DNA of 32,805 nt, from NCBI GenBank assembly GCA_004193285.1, contig SECP01000070.1, forward strand, positions 1 to 32,805, given 5' to 3'. This stretch comes from Myxococcales bacterium. GTDB taxonomy: Bacteria > Myxococcota_A > Polyangia > Polyangiales > Polyangiaceae. The position numbers and the translations under genes were made by a program. The notes under the pieces were generated by a model. It did not search any database. It was not told the DNA's origin and saw only the letters and a program-made list of their open reading frames with translations. This document shows, piece after piece, positions 1 to 7,100 of this stretch. The first letter of the stretch is position 1. Every line of letters starts with the position of its first letter.

Positions 1-144
1 CGTCTTCACGCCCCCGCGCCTCCGCGCCTTCACGCCCCCGCGCCTCCGCGCCTTCACGCCCCCGCGCCTCCGCGCCTTCACGCCCCCGCGCTTCCGCGCT
101 TCCGCGCTTCCGCGCTTCCGCGCTTCCGCGCCTCCGCGTCTTCA
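1..144. repeat. Octamer tandem array (about 18 units of 8 bp)
   Basis: From base 1 the sequence divides in perfect register into 18 octamers. They are variants of CGCCTCCG, CGCCTTCA, CGCCCCCG and CGCTTCCG, with CGTCTTCA near each end. Units 1-11 follow a higher-order 24-bp cycle of three octamers. Units 12-16 (89-128) are five identical CGCTTCCG copies. The register is lost after 144. The array starts at the window edge and may continue to the left. An 8-bp period does not preserve a reading frame, which argues against coding. Confidence 0.9.
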
Positions 145-248
145 CGCCCTGCGCCTGACTCCCCGCCAAGTTTTCCCGCCTCAAACCTCCGGGTCTCTCG
201 CCTCGCCGAACCTGCACGCGGGGACCTCGTTCTTCATCCCAACCGTAC

Positions 249-1555
249 TTCGGATCCGCGGATCCGAAGATTGCATGGGCCCGTTGACGTCCACGAGCTC
301 GGACGCCTGACGCGACCGCAGACTCGTCACCGCGCCGGGGACCCACTTTCCTCGCCCCAACCGTACTTCGGATCCGAAGACGCGCCGGCTCCACGCTTTC
401 TCCCCCCCGCGCCTCGACGAGCTCGAACGCCAGCGCGCCCGTAGACTCTTCACGCGCGCCGCAAACCTGTGCGTCCGCCGGCAAATTCGTGTCAGGCCGC
501 GAAATCGTAAACGAGCGCCCTCAAACTCTCCACCGGCGCCGGGAGCCAGTTTCCTCACCCCAACCGTGCTTCGGATCCGAAGACCCGCCGCGCCACGCTT
601 TCTCTCCCCGGCGCGTCGACGAGCTCGAACGCCAGCAGCGCTGCCCGTAGACACTTCACGCGCGCCGCAAACCTGTGCGTCCGCCGGCAAATTCGTGTCA
701 GGCCGCGAAATCGTAACGAGCGCCCTCAAACTCTCCACCGGCGCCGGGAGCCAGTTTCCTCACCCCAACCGTACTTCGGATCCGAAGACCCGCCGCGCCA
801 CGAAAATCCCCGCGAACACAGCGCGAGCGCGACTGCGCTTCAGCACGCTCGCTAAACTCGCTGCCGCCACAGCAACTTTGCGAGCCCCAGCCTTACGTCG
901 GATCCGCGGCTCCGAGGACCTGCCGCGCCACGAAACTCGCCGCGAACGCAGCGCGCGCGCGACTGCGCTTCAGCACCCTCGCTGAACTCGCTACCGCCAA
1001 CGCAACTTTGCGAGCCCGACCCTAGTTCGGATCCGCGGATCCGAAGACCCGCCGCGCCACGGAACCCCGCGAACACAGCGCGCGCGACTGCGCTTCAGCA
1101 CGCTCGCTAAACTCGCTACCGCCAACGCAACTTTGCGAGCCGGACCCTAGTTCGGATCCGCGGATCCGAGGACCTGCCGCGCCACGAAACTCCCCGCGAA
1201 CACAACGCGAGCGCGACTGCGCTTCAGCACGCTCGCTAAACTCGCTACCGCCACCGCAACTTTGCGAGCCGGACCCTAGTTCGGATCCGCGGATCCGAGG
1301 ACCTGCCGCGCCACGAAACTCGCCGCGAACGCAGCGCGCGCGACTGCGCTTCAGCACGCTCGCTAAACTCGCCCAACTCGCTAGCGCCACCGCTAGTTTG
1401 GGAGCCCCAACCGTAGTGGGGATCCGCGGATCCGAAGAATCGATGTCGCCCGAAGTTCGCGCTTCGACAAGTGTTCGAAAGCCTGTGGCTTTTCGCAGTC
1501 AGACCAGCGTCACAAATCCGTTCTTCGGATCCGAACTAGGGTTTGAGCCGGGAAA
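249..1555. repeat. Long array of palindrome-centred repeats, units about 118-205 bp
   Basis: Each unit carries a GGATCC-based palindrome. The long form has 10-base arms (TTCGGATCCG and its complement); the short form is TTCGGATCCGAA. Copies start at about 249, 367, 570, 775, 897 (degenerate), 1026, 1151, 1280 and 1417 (degenerate). Spacings are 118, 203, 205, 122, 129, 125, 129 and 137 bp, so a ~204-bp family gives way to a ~125-bp family. The 125-bp units share the segments CTTCAGCACGCTCGCTAAAC, CAACTTTGCGAGCC and CCGCCGCGCCACG. A last copy at about 1524-1535, followed by AACTAGGG, is in inverted orientation, because the other units read CCCTAGTT before the palindrome. The long form equals the short form plus one extra octamer, so slippage of an 8-bp module may link the two. 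Open frames across the array are repeat artefacts. Confidence 0.9.
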
Positions 1556-1664
1556 GGGCACCTTCCGGCGCGATGGCTTAGAAAAAATGGACTGACGCAA
1601 GATCGCAGAGGGCGTCTTGCTGCACGGTGCACATGCGCCGGACTGGCTCAGGAGCACCGCACCG

Positions 1665-1926
1665 AACTCCTCAGCGAGCACACGCGACGAACGCCTCAGC
1701 GACCAACCGAGCCGCTCGGCGACCGTCGCGCCGAACGGCTCGGCGAGCACACGTGCCCGAACTGTTCAGGGAGCGCACCACCGAACTCCTCAGCGAGCAC
1801 ACGCGACGAACGCCTCAGCGACCAACCGAGCCGTTCGGCGACCGTCGCGCCGAACGGCTCGGCGAGCACACGTGCCCGAACTGTTCAGGGAGCACACCAC
1901 CGAACTCCTTAGCGAGCACACGCGAC
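1665..1926. repeat. 119-bp tandem repeat, two full copies and one partial
   Basis: Copies start at 1665, 1784 and 1903, exactly 119 bp apart. By eye, copies 1 and 2 differ at only two positions. The third copy breaks down after about 24 bp. Within each copy there is a looser sub-repeat of about 17-20 bp built on GAAC-x-CTCAGCGAGCAC and GAACGGCTCGGCGAGCAC. Related degenerate sub-units continue to about 1980. The sequence is unlike the palindromic array upstream. Confidence 0.9.
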
Positions 1927-2050
1927 GAAACTCCTTAGCGAGCGTCGCACCGAACCGCTCAGCGAGCACCGCACCGAACCATGTATGGGGAGAGGGCGTC
2001 GCGAGCGCAGCGGGGCGGCAACGTGGAGCTGCCGGCTGGGGCTGGGGCTG

Positions 2051-2236
2051 GCGCCCGGCGGGCAAAGGATGAGGGAGCAAGTGCGGGTGCGGGCGGCACC
2101 CAGCGCGGCGGGAGGGTTGGAGCTAGACCGCGGGCAGGCGGTGGCGCCCGGCGGGCAGGAGATGAGGGAGCAAGTGCGGGTGCGGGCGGCACCCAGCGCG
2201 GCGGGAGGGTTGGAGCTAGACCGCGGGCAGGCGGGT
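2051..2236. repeat. 93-bp direct duplication covering the 3' end of the DUF1232 gene
   Basis: Copies lie at 2051-2143 and 2144-2236, beginning GCGCCCGGCGGGCA, with about three differences near GGCAAAGGATG versus GGCAGGAGATG. The right copy includes the stop codon (2216-2218) and last seven codons of the minus-strand DUF1232 gene. The left copy is therefore a duplicate of that gene end plus its downstream flank. The 2004-2050 stretch before it is G-rich (GGGGCTGGGGCTGG) with no gene. Confidence 0.9.
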
Positions 2237-2755
2237 GGCGAGGAAGGACTTGAGCTTGACGAGGCTGCGCGTGTCGCGCGTGAAGCTGGGCGGCGCGTAG
2301 CTTTGCGCCCACTGCTGCACCTCACGCACCAGGTCGGCGCGCACGGATTCATCTTCCAAGACTTGAGTGACGGTGCGGCCGCGCGCGGCGGTGGCGCCGA
2401 GCTTTTCTACGTAGGCGACGAGGCGCTCGTAGTCCGGGCCGAGGAACTCGTTGATCAGCGCGGCCTCGTCCGCGAGCTTGCCGAGCACGCCGTCGCGATC
2501 ACGCTCGGCAGGGTCGACGAGGGCGGCTGCGACGCGCAGCACGAACGCGTCATCGATGAAGCCGAGGTCTTCCAAGCCGTCTGGAATGAGGTCCAGCGAT
2601 TTGAAGAGGTAGTTGAGCGAGCTTGCTGCGCCGCGCAGCGCCGCGGGCGACGCCTCCCCGAGGTCCAGAACGGTTGCGACCTTCTGGGCGTCCTCCGCCA
2701 GGGACTTCAGCCAAGCGGGGAATGCTTCCAGACAGCGAGAATCGAGCGAGGACAT
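2216..2755 (-). CDS. DUF1232 (YkvA-like) domain protein
   Basis: This is a 179-residue protein. Residues around 45-80 carry the DUF1232 signature: LFKSLDLIPD, a short turn, then LGFIDDAFVLRVA, matching the family pattern of D-IPD followed by a glycine-x-x-DD hydrophobic helix. In the family this segment is a short hydrophobic, membrane-associating helical hairpin of unknown function. The rest is helical and charged, with a C-terminal region ending ATRLPAV. The start at 2755 leaves a 34-bp gap after the upstream dipeptidase on the same strand, so the two are probably co-transcribed. No strong ribosome binding site precedes the ATG. The last seven codons lie inside a 93-bp duplication, so the C-terminus is a site of recent rearrangement. 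Family assignment is firm; the role is unknown. Confidence 0.85.
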   Translation of the reverse strand: MSSLDSRCLEAFPAWLKSLAEDAQKVATVLDLGEASPAALRGAASSLNYLFKSLDLIPDGLEDLGFIDDAFVLRVAAALVDPAERDRDGVLGKLADEAALINEFLGPDYERLVAYVEKLGATAARGRTVTQVLEDESVRADLVREVQQWAQSYAPPSFTRDTRSLVKLKSFLATRLPAV

Positions 2756-2789
2756 TTGCGGCTTGTTTCGCTAAAAATGAGGGAATTTG

Positions 2790-3791
2790 TCACTTACCGG
2801 ACCGGCACAGGACGCGCAAGGCGTTTTCCGAGAGGAGCTTTTTTATCGCTGCCTCGCGCAAGCCGCCGCGCGAGAGCGCGCGCGCCAACGCCGGAAACCG
2901 GGACGCATCGCTTAGCCCTCGAGCGGGACGGATTCCGCCTTCGAAATCGGCTCCAATCGCGACGTGATCCTCGCCGGCGACCCGCACCAGGTGCCGCGCC
3001 TGGTCCACGACGTCCGCGAGCTCCGCGGGGCGGCCGCGCACCACGAACGGCGAGTGGAAGTTGAGCCCGACCACGCCCCCCGTCGCTGCGATGCCGCGCA
3101 CTTGCTCGTCGGTGAGGTTCCGCGGGTGGTCGCACAGCGCGCGCGCGTTCGAGTGGGTCGCGACGACGAGGCCCGACGTTTCGCGCGCGACCGCGAGCAC
3201 GTCCGCCACGGCGCGGTCGGAGGCGTGCGACACATCCACCGCGACGCCGAGCGCATGCGCGCGCCGCACGAGCGCCTTGCCCGCATCGGTCAAGCCGTAG
3301 CGAACCGGGCGCGCGTCGCCCGAGGAGGTCGCGAGCGCGTTGTGCTCCGTGTGCACGAGCCCCACGATTCGTACCCCGCGCGCGACCCACGCGCCCAAAG
3401 ATTCAGGGGCATCTGCGAGCGGCCCAGCCCCTTCGAAAGCCAACCAGGTACGCACGCCGCTCGCCTCACCACAGCCGGGCAGCGCGAGCTCCGGCCCTCG
3501 CTGTAGCTCGCGAAGAACGCGCAGGTACGACTCCTCGAGGTCCACGAGGCGAGGGCCCGTAGGCGAAGCGTCGCGGGGCACGAACAGAGGCAGCACGACG
3601 CCGCGCACGCCTCCGGCGCTCAGCGCGCCGAGCCCCGCCTGCCCCGTGCCTTGCTGCAGCGACTTACCCCGGTAGCCGAGCTGGTACGGCAGGTCCACGT
3701 GGAGGTCCACGACTTCGTAGCGAGGCTCGGCCTCGGCACCGGTGGCGAACGCCGCGCACCACAGGAGCGGAAAGGCGCGGCGCTTGAGCAT
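2790..3791 (-). CDS. Membrane dipeptidase, peptidase family M19 (exported)
   Basis: A 333-residue zinc dipeptidase of the renal dipeptidase family, which hydrolyses dipeptides, including ones with a D-residue at the second position in bacterial members. An N-terminal signal peptide (KRR, then a hydrophobic stretch to about residue 22, AEA before EPR) predicts export. The family metal and active-site residues are present: H31 and D33 in DLHVDLP, E120 in FEGAG, H189 in VSHAS, H213 in THSNARALCDHPRN, and D282 in IGADFEGG. Length is normal for compact bacterial members. It is the first gene of a likely two-gene unit with the DUF1232 gene and is divergent from the HDOD regulator across about 135 bp. 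The substrate is unknown; peptidoglycan peptide turnover or scavenging are both possible. Confidence 0.92.
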   Translation of the reverse strand: MLKRRAFPLLWCAAFATGAEAEPRYEVVDLHVDLPYQLGYRGKSLQQGTGQAGLGALSAGGVRGVVLPLFVPRDASPTGPRLVDLEESYLRVLRELQRGPELALPGCGEASGVRTWLAFEGAGPLADAPESLGAWVARGVRIVGLVHTEHNALATSSGDARPVRYGLTDAGKALVRRAHALGVAVDVSHASDRAVADVLAVARETSGLVVATHSNARALCDHPRNLTDEQVRGIAATGGVVGLNFHSPFVVRGRPAELADVVDQARHLVRVAGEDHVAIGADFEGGIRPARGLSDASRFPALARALSRGGLREAAIKKLLSENALRVLCRSGK

Positions 3792-3926
3792 CCCGCGACG
3801 CTACCCAGAAACATCGAGGCGGACCAGACGGTGCGCGGGTGTGGGCGGAAAGTTCGCGGTGGCGCTCGATAGGCGCTCAAGTAGGCGCGCTCGCTGCCGT
3901 TGGGAGGTCCGTCACTCCGGGAAGAT

Positions 3927-5219
3927 ATGACCTCGATTGCAGCACCGCCCGCTTCACAGCGCCGCCCGGCCCCCGTCCTTTCCTCACGCCGCATTCTCTT
4001 CGTCGACGACGACGAGCTAATCCTTCGCAGCATGGAGCGGGTGCTGCGTCGACCGGCGCAGGAAGCCGGGTGGGAGCTGTGCTTCGCATCGAGCGGGGAG
4101 GCGGCGCTCGCGGAGATGGCGCGCCAGCCCGTAGAGGTCCTGCTCGCTGACTCGAGCATGGCGAAGATGAGCGGCGCCGCGCTGCTCCGGCAGGTGCAAG
4201 AGCGTGACCCCGGCGTCGTGCGCATTCTGCTGTCCGGCCACACAGGGCTAGACGTGCTGCGGAGCGCCCTTCCCTACGCGCACCAGTTCCTGCCCAAGCC
4301 ATGCGACGGACAGCTCTTGCGCTCCACGCTCGAGAGCGCCTGCAACTTGCGCGGCCTCCTCGCCAAGCCGGAGATGCGGCAGCTCGTGGGCGGCAGCAAC
4401 GAGCTCCCGTCTGCTCCACGCACTTTCATCGAGCTCTCGAACGCGCTCGCCAACCCGAGCACCAGCGCGCGCGCCGTCTCCGAAATCATCGAGCGCGACA
4501 TCGCCATCTCCGGGCGCGTGCTGCAGCTCGTCAGCTCGGCTTTTTACGGCCTTCCTCGGGCGGTAACGTCGATTGGCGGCGCGGTGGCATACCTCGGGGT
4601 GGAGGTGATCAAGGCGATCGTGCTCTCGGTCGAGGTCTCGCGGATGTTCCCCCTCACTCAGATCGTGCCGGACTTTTCCGTCGATGCGCTGCAGCAGCGC
4701 GGCACGCGCGTCTCGCAGCTCGCCAAGCGGATCCTCGGCCACGAGCCGGGCGGCGACGTGCTCCTCGTCGCGGGGCTCCTGCAAGACAGCGGGCAGCTCG
4801 TGCTCGCCTCCCGCGCCTCCGCGCGCTTTGGCGTCGCGCTCAGCACTGCCGCGGGGCGCAAGCAGCCGCTCGGCGAGGTGGAAACGGAGCTGTTCGGCGC
4901 CTCCCACGCGGACGTTGGCGCCTACTTGCTGGGCCTTTGGGGCCTGCCGCCGCGAGTCGTACACGCGGTCGCCCACCACTTGGAGCCGGAGCGCACTGGC
5001 ACGCGCGTGTTCGATGCCGCGGCCGCGCTGTACGTCGCCAATCTGCTCACCACCGACGCAGACATGCCGGCGCTGGACGAGGTGCCGCCCCACGCGATCG
5101 CGCTCGACCTCGAGTTTTTGCGCAGGGTCGGCGTCGCGCACCAGCTGGATGAATGGCGCCGCGTCGCGCGCGCCTTCGCCGGCAGGTCTCAGTCACCTCG
5201 CCTCGCTGCGCGCGCATGA
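3927..5219 (+). CDS. Response regulator with receiver and HDOD domains
   Basis: A 430-residue cytoplasmic signalling protein. Residues about 22-140 form a receiver domain: acidic pocket D27-D29 in FVDDDE, phospho-acceptor D75 in VLLADSS, S103 in LLSGH, and K124 in FLPKP. Residues about 158-400 form an HDOD domain (SAPRTFIELSNAL, then IAISGRVLQLVSSAFYGLPR and VAYLGVEVIKAIVLS). In the HD-like core the His-Asp pair is replaced (QDSGQLVLAS), as expected for the non-catalytic HDOD family. No histidine kinase or output DNA-binding domain is adjacent, so it is an orphan regulator. The ATG at 3927 is preceded by GGGA at a plausible distance. A TTG at 3900 would add nine residues that look non-native. 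It is divergent from the dipeptidase. HDOD proteins of this type often act in stress, motility or c-di-GMP circuits; its target is unknown. Confidence 0.9.
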   Translation: MTSIAAPPASQRRPAPVLSSRRILFVDDDELILRSMERVLRRPAQEAGWELCFASSGEAALAEMARQPVEVLLADSSMAKMSGAALLRQVQERDPGVVRILLSGHTGLDVLRSALPYAHQFLPKPCDGQLLRSTLESACNLRGLLAKPEMRQLVGGSNELPSAPRTFIELSNALANPSTSARAVSEIIERDIAISGRVLQLVSSAFYGLPRAVTSIGGAVAYLGVEVIKAIVLSVEVSRMFPLTQIVPDFSVDALQQRGTRVSQLAKRILGHEPGGDVLLVAGLLQDSGQLVLASRASARFGVALSTAAGRKQPLGEVETELFGASHADVGAYLLGLWGLPPRVVHAVAHHLEPERTGTRVFDAAAALYVANLLTTDADMPALDEVPPHAIALDLEFLRRVGVAHQLDEWRRVARAFAGRSQSPRLAARA

Positions 5220-5632
5220 GCCTCGGCGCGGCCGGGCGCGTAGCCTGGACGCAGCGTGGCGCGCAGCTCGCCGCCACCCGCTCTCGCGCGCAATTTGCCA
5301 GACGGCGCCAAACCGGTGGGTCAGCCGTGTTCTCGTCTCGCGGCAACGTACGGCAGCGGTACTGAAGGCCGAATGACTTCGCGGCACGTCTGCGACGTCA
5401 CAGCGATGTACCGAACGGTACATGTCGCATTCGAGCGAAACGGCGCGCGTAATCACTCGAGAATTTTAGTAAGGAAACGTACGTTGGCGGGAGGAGCGAA
5501 ACACGCCTCCCGGGGAGAAGGGGCGTGAAGCTTACCTCCAGCTGCGGCCGCTCGGCGGCACCGGGGGACGCTACGGAAGCTTCTGCGAGGAGAGCTGCGC
5601 TTGGGCAGCCCCCCTTCAGTTGCGGTGCGCGG
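5220..5632. other. Convergent intergenic region with operator-like palindrome and hairpin
   Basis: This 413-bp gap lies between the 3' ends of the HDOD regulator and the VWA lipoprotein. It holds a near-perfect 18-bp palindrome (5406-5423) and a hairpin-forming stretch at 5488-5512 (CGGGAGG pairing with CCTCCCG, 11-nt loop). The hairpin has no T-run on either strand and may serve as a weak terminator. An AT-richer patch (GAATTTTAGTAAGG, 5461-5474) follows the palindrome. A GTG-initiated small frame at 5525 overlaps the VWA gene antisense and is not convincing. No gene is called. Confidence 0.6.
5406..5423. promoter_or_regulatory. Operator-like palindrome ATGTACCG-AA-CGGTACAT
   Basis: Two perfect 8-bp arms are separated by AA. 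The shape, with an ACCG/CGGT core around a 2-bp centre, resembles binding sites of TetR-family repressors; this is resemblance only. No TetR-like gene and no obvious promoter-target gene lie beside it, and both flanking genes end here. The palindrome itself is certain; its role is inferred. Confidence 0.5.
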
Positions 5633-6895
5633 TCACTCCGGCGGCTTGAACGGGATCACGGCGCCGCAGGTGAACGTGGCCGAGATGTGGTGAGTACTGT
5701 TCTTGTCGCTGCTCTTGATTGCGTCGCACGCGCTACCCAAAAGCTCGATGGTCGAGGGTGAGCTGAGGCGCCAGCCATTGGGATCGCCCAGCTTCAGCAC
5801 CATGCCGTCCAACGTGACGGTGCCGTCCCCCTCGGCGCCGTCTTTCACGGTGCCGTTGAGTTGAAAGGAGCAGGTGCGCACCCCGTTGACGATGGTCTTG
5901 AACGCGTCTGCCAGCGCCGCCTGATCGTTGGCGAGGTAAAAGCGCTTGGTGCGATCCGTGCGGGGGTAGCCTTGACCGACGTTGGCCACCTCCGTCGCGT
6001 GCTCCTCCGAAACCTCGTTGCCCACGCTGATGTAAAAGGTGAACACGCCCATCGCGAACGCGTCTTGCGCCGCCTTGATCACGAGCTCCTTCGCGGCCGG
6101 AGTCTGCGGGTCCGGGGTGGCGCAGCTGTCGGGCTCGCCGTCCGTCGCGACGACGATGACCTTGGGCCCTGGCTCGGTGACCGCGGCGAGGATCTTGGCC
6201 GCCGCGATGATGCTGTCACCCGTGGGAGTGTCGTCCAAAATCGCCGAGGTCGGACGGGGATAGGCCATGTCGATGGCGCCGAAGTTGTTCAGCGCGGGGG
6301 CGACGTTCGTGAGCGCGGGGCAGGGAGCCGCGCCGTTCAGGCTGCTGTAGAGCGATAGGCCGAAGCGCACCTGCCCTTGCAGCGTGTTCACGATGCCCTC
6401 CATGGGATCCATGAGCGCCGTGCGCAGCGTTTGCCAGCGATCACTCCTGCCGAAGTTGGCGTTCATGCTTCCGGACTGATCCACGAGCAGGAGCACCGTA
6501 GGCAGCTGGTTGTCGAGGTTCACGTCCGTCGACGCGCACGTGCCGTCGTCCCCTCCCGAGCCCGGGCCGCCGTTGCCGGTGGTCCCGCCCACGTCGATGA
6601 TGGTGCCGGTCACGCAGCGCCCGGTGGCGCCGTTGCAGCGTTGGTCCTCACCACAGCGCGCGTCGCCCACGACGCAGTCCGCCGTGCATTTGTCGTCCGC
6701 GCCGCAGTATTGGCCGCTGACGCAAGACTTACCCACGTCGCACGGCGCCCCGCATTCGATTTTCGAGTCACAGGGGCTAACCAGGCTTTCGTCGGCCTTG
6801 CCGCAGCTTGCAACGCCGCCGCCCACCGCAGTGAGAGCGAGCCCCAGTGACAAGCCCACGCTACCAAAAATTGTTCGTCTCACTGTTCGAGCCAT
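5633..6895 (-). CDS. VWA-domain lipoprotein with Cys-rich N-terminal module
   Basis: A 420-residue predicted outer-surface or periplasmic lipoprotein. The signal peptide (basic ARTVRR, hydrophobic core) ends in a lipobox V28-A29-S30-C31. Residues about 42-95 are Cys-rich (ten cysteines in short C-x-x-x-C-like spacings such as CVSGQYCGADDKC), followed by a Gly/Thr/Ser linker. A von Willebrand factor A domain follows, with the MIDAS motif D139-Q-S141-G-S143 and downstream VVATDGEPDSC. The C-terminal part (about 340-420) has further cysteines. The start is supported by GGAGG eight bases upstream on the minus strand; that GGAGG lies in a small inverted repeat (6905-6916, CTCCG-TT-CGGAG) that could mask it. 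Such lipoproteins are typical of myxobacteria. VWA domains usually bind protein ligands through a metal; the ligand is unknown. Confidence 0.88.
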   Translation of the reverse strand: MARTVRRTIFGSVGLSLGLALTAVGGGVASCGKADESLVSPCDSKIECGAPCDVGKSCVSGQYCGADDKCTADCVVGDARCGEDQRCNGATGRCVTGTIIDVGGTTGNGGPGSGGDDGTCASTDVNLDNQLPTVLLLVDQSGSMNANFGRSDRWQTLRTALMDPMEGIVNTLQGQVRFGLSLYSSLNGAAPCPALTNVAPALNNFGAIDMAYPRPTSAILDDTPTGDSIIAAAKILAAVTEPGPKVIVVATDGEPDSCATPDPQTPAAKELVIKAAQDAFAMGVFTFYISVGNEVSEEHATEVANVGQGYPRTDRTKRFYLANDQAALADAFKTIVNGVRTCSFQLNGTVKDGAEGDGTVTLDGMVLKLGDPNGWRLSSPSTIELLGSACDAIKSSDKNSTHHISATFTCGAVIPFKPPE

Positions 6896-7100
6896 GGGCA
6901 GAACCTCCGTTCGGAGCCTCTATGAAGTGTCCGGACCAGGCTTAAGGTAGCTGATTCTTTGCGGGCGGCGCAGCAAAGCTTGCGGCGCACGTCCACTTAC
7001 ATCGAGCTTTCTCGTCTCTCCGCCGCGGCTTTCATCTGTTAGCGATCGCAGGCGCATCGCAGCTGCGCATTAGTAAAGACGACCTCCAGATCGAAGAAGC

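Larger units (their letters stand above)
1..2215. other. Gene-free, repeat-dominated left flank
   Basis: No open frame here looks like a real protein. Translations are Arg/Ala/Ser-rich, follow the repeat periods and match no family I recognise. Non-repeat islands are 145-248, about 1441-1523, 1556-1626 and 1980-2050. In these I see no gene, tRNA-like fold or promoter worth naming. The whole flank is described by the four repeat entries. Confidence 0.75.

Noticed and set aside
249..1555. CRISPR-like array
   Set aside because: Units are 118-205 bp, the sequences between palindromes are themselves conserved rather than unique spacers, and no cas gene is present.
181..2072. Several open frames of 65-185 residues across the repeat block on both strands
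   Set aside because: Their translations are Arg/Ala/Ser-rich, mirror the DNA repeats, overlap each other in several frames and have no recognisable domain or ribosome binding site.
5525..5761. Small GTG-started frame with a good-looking ribosome binding site
   Set aside because: It runs antisense into the VWA lipoprotein gene, uses codons rare in the neighbours (AGG, AGA) and has no recognisable features.
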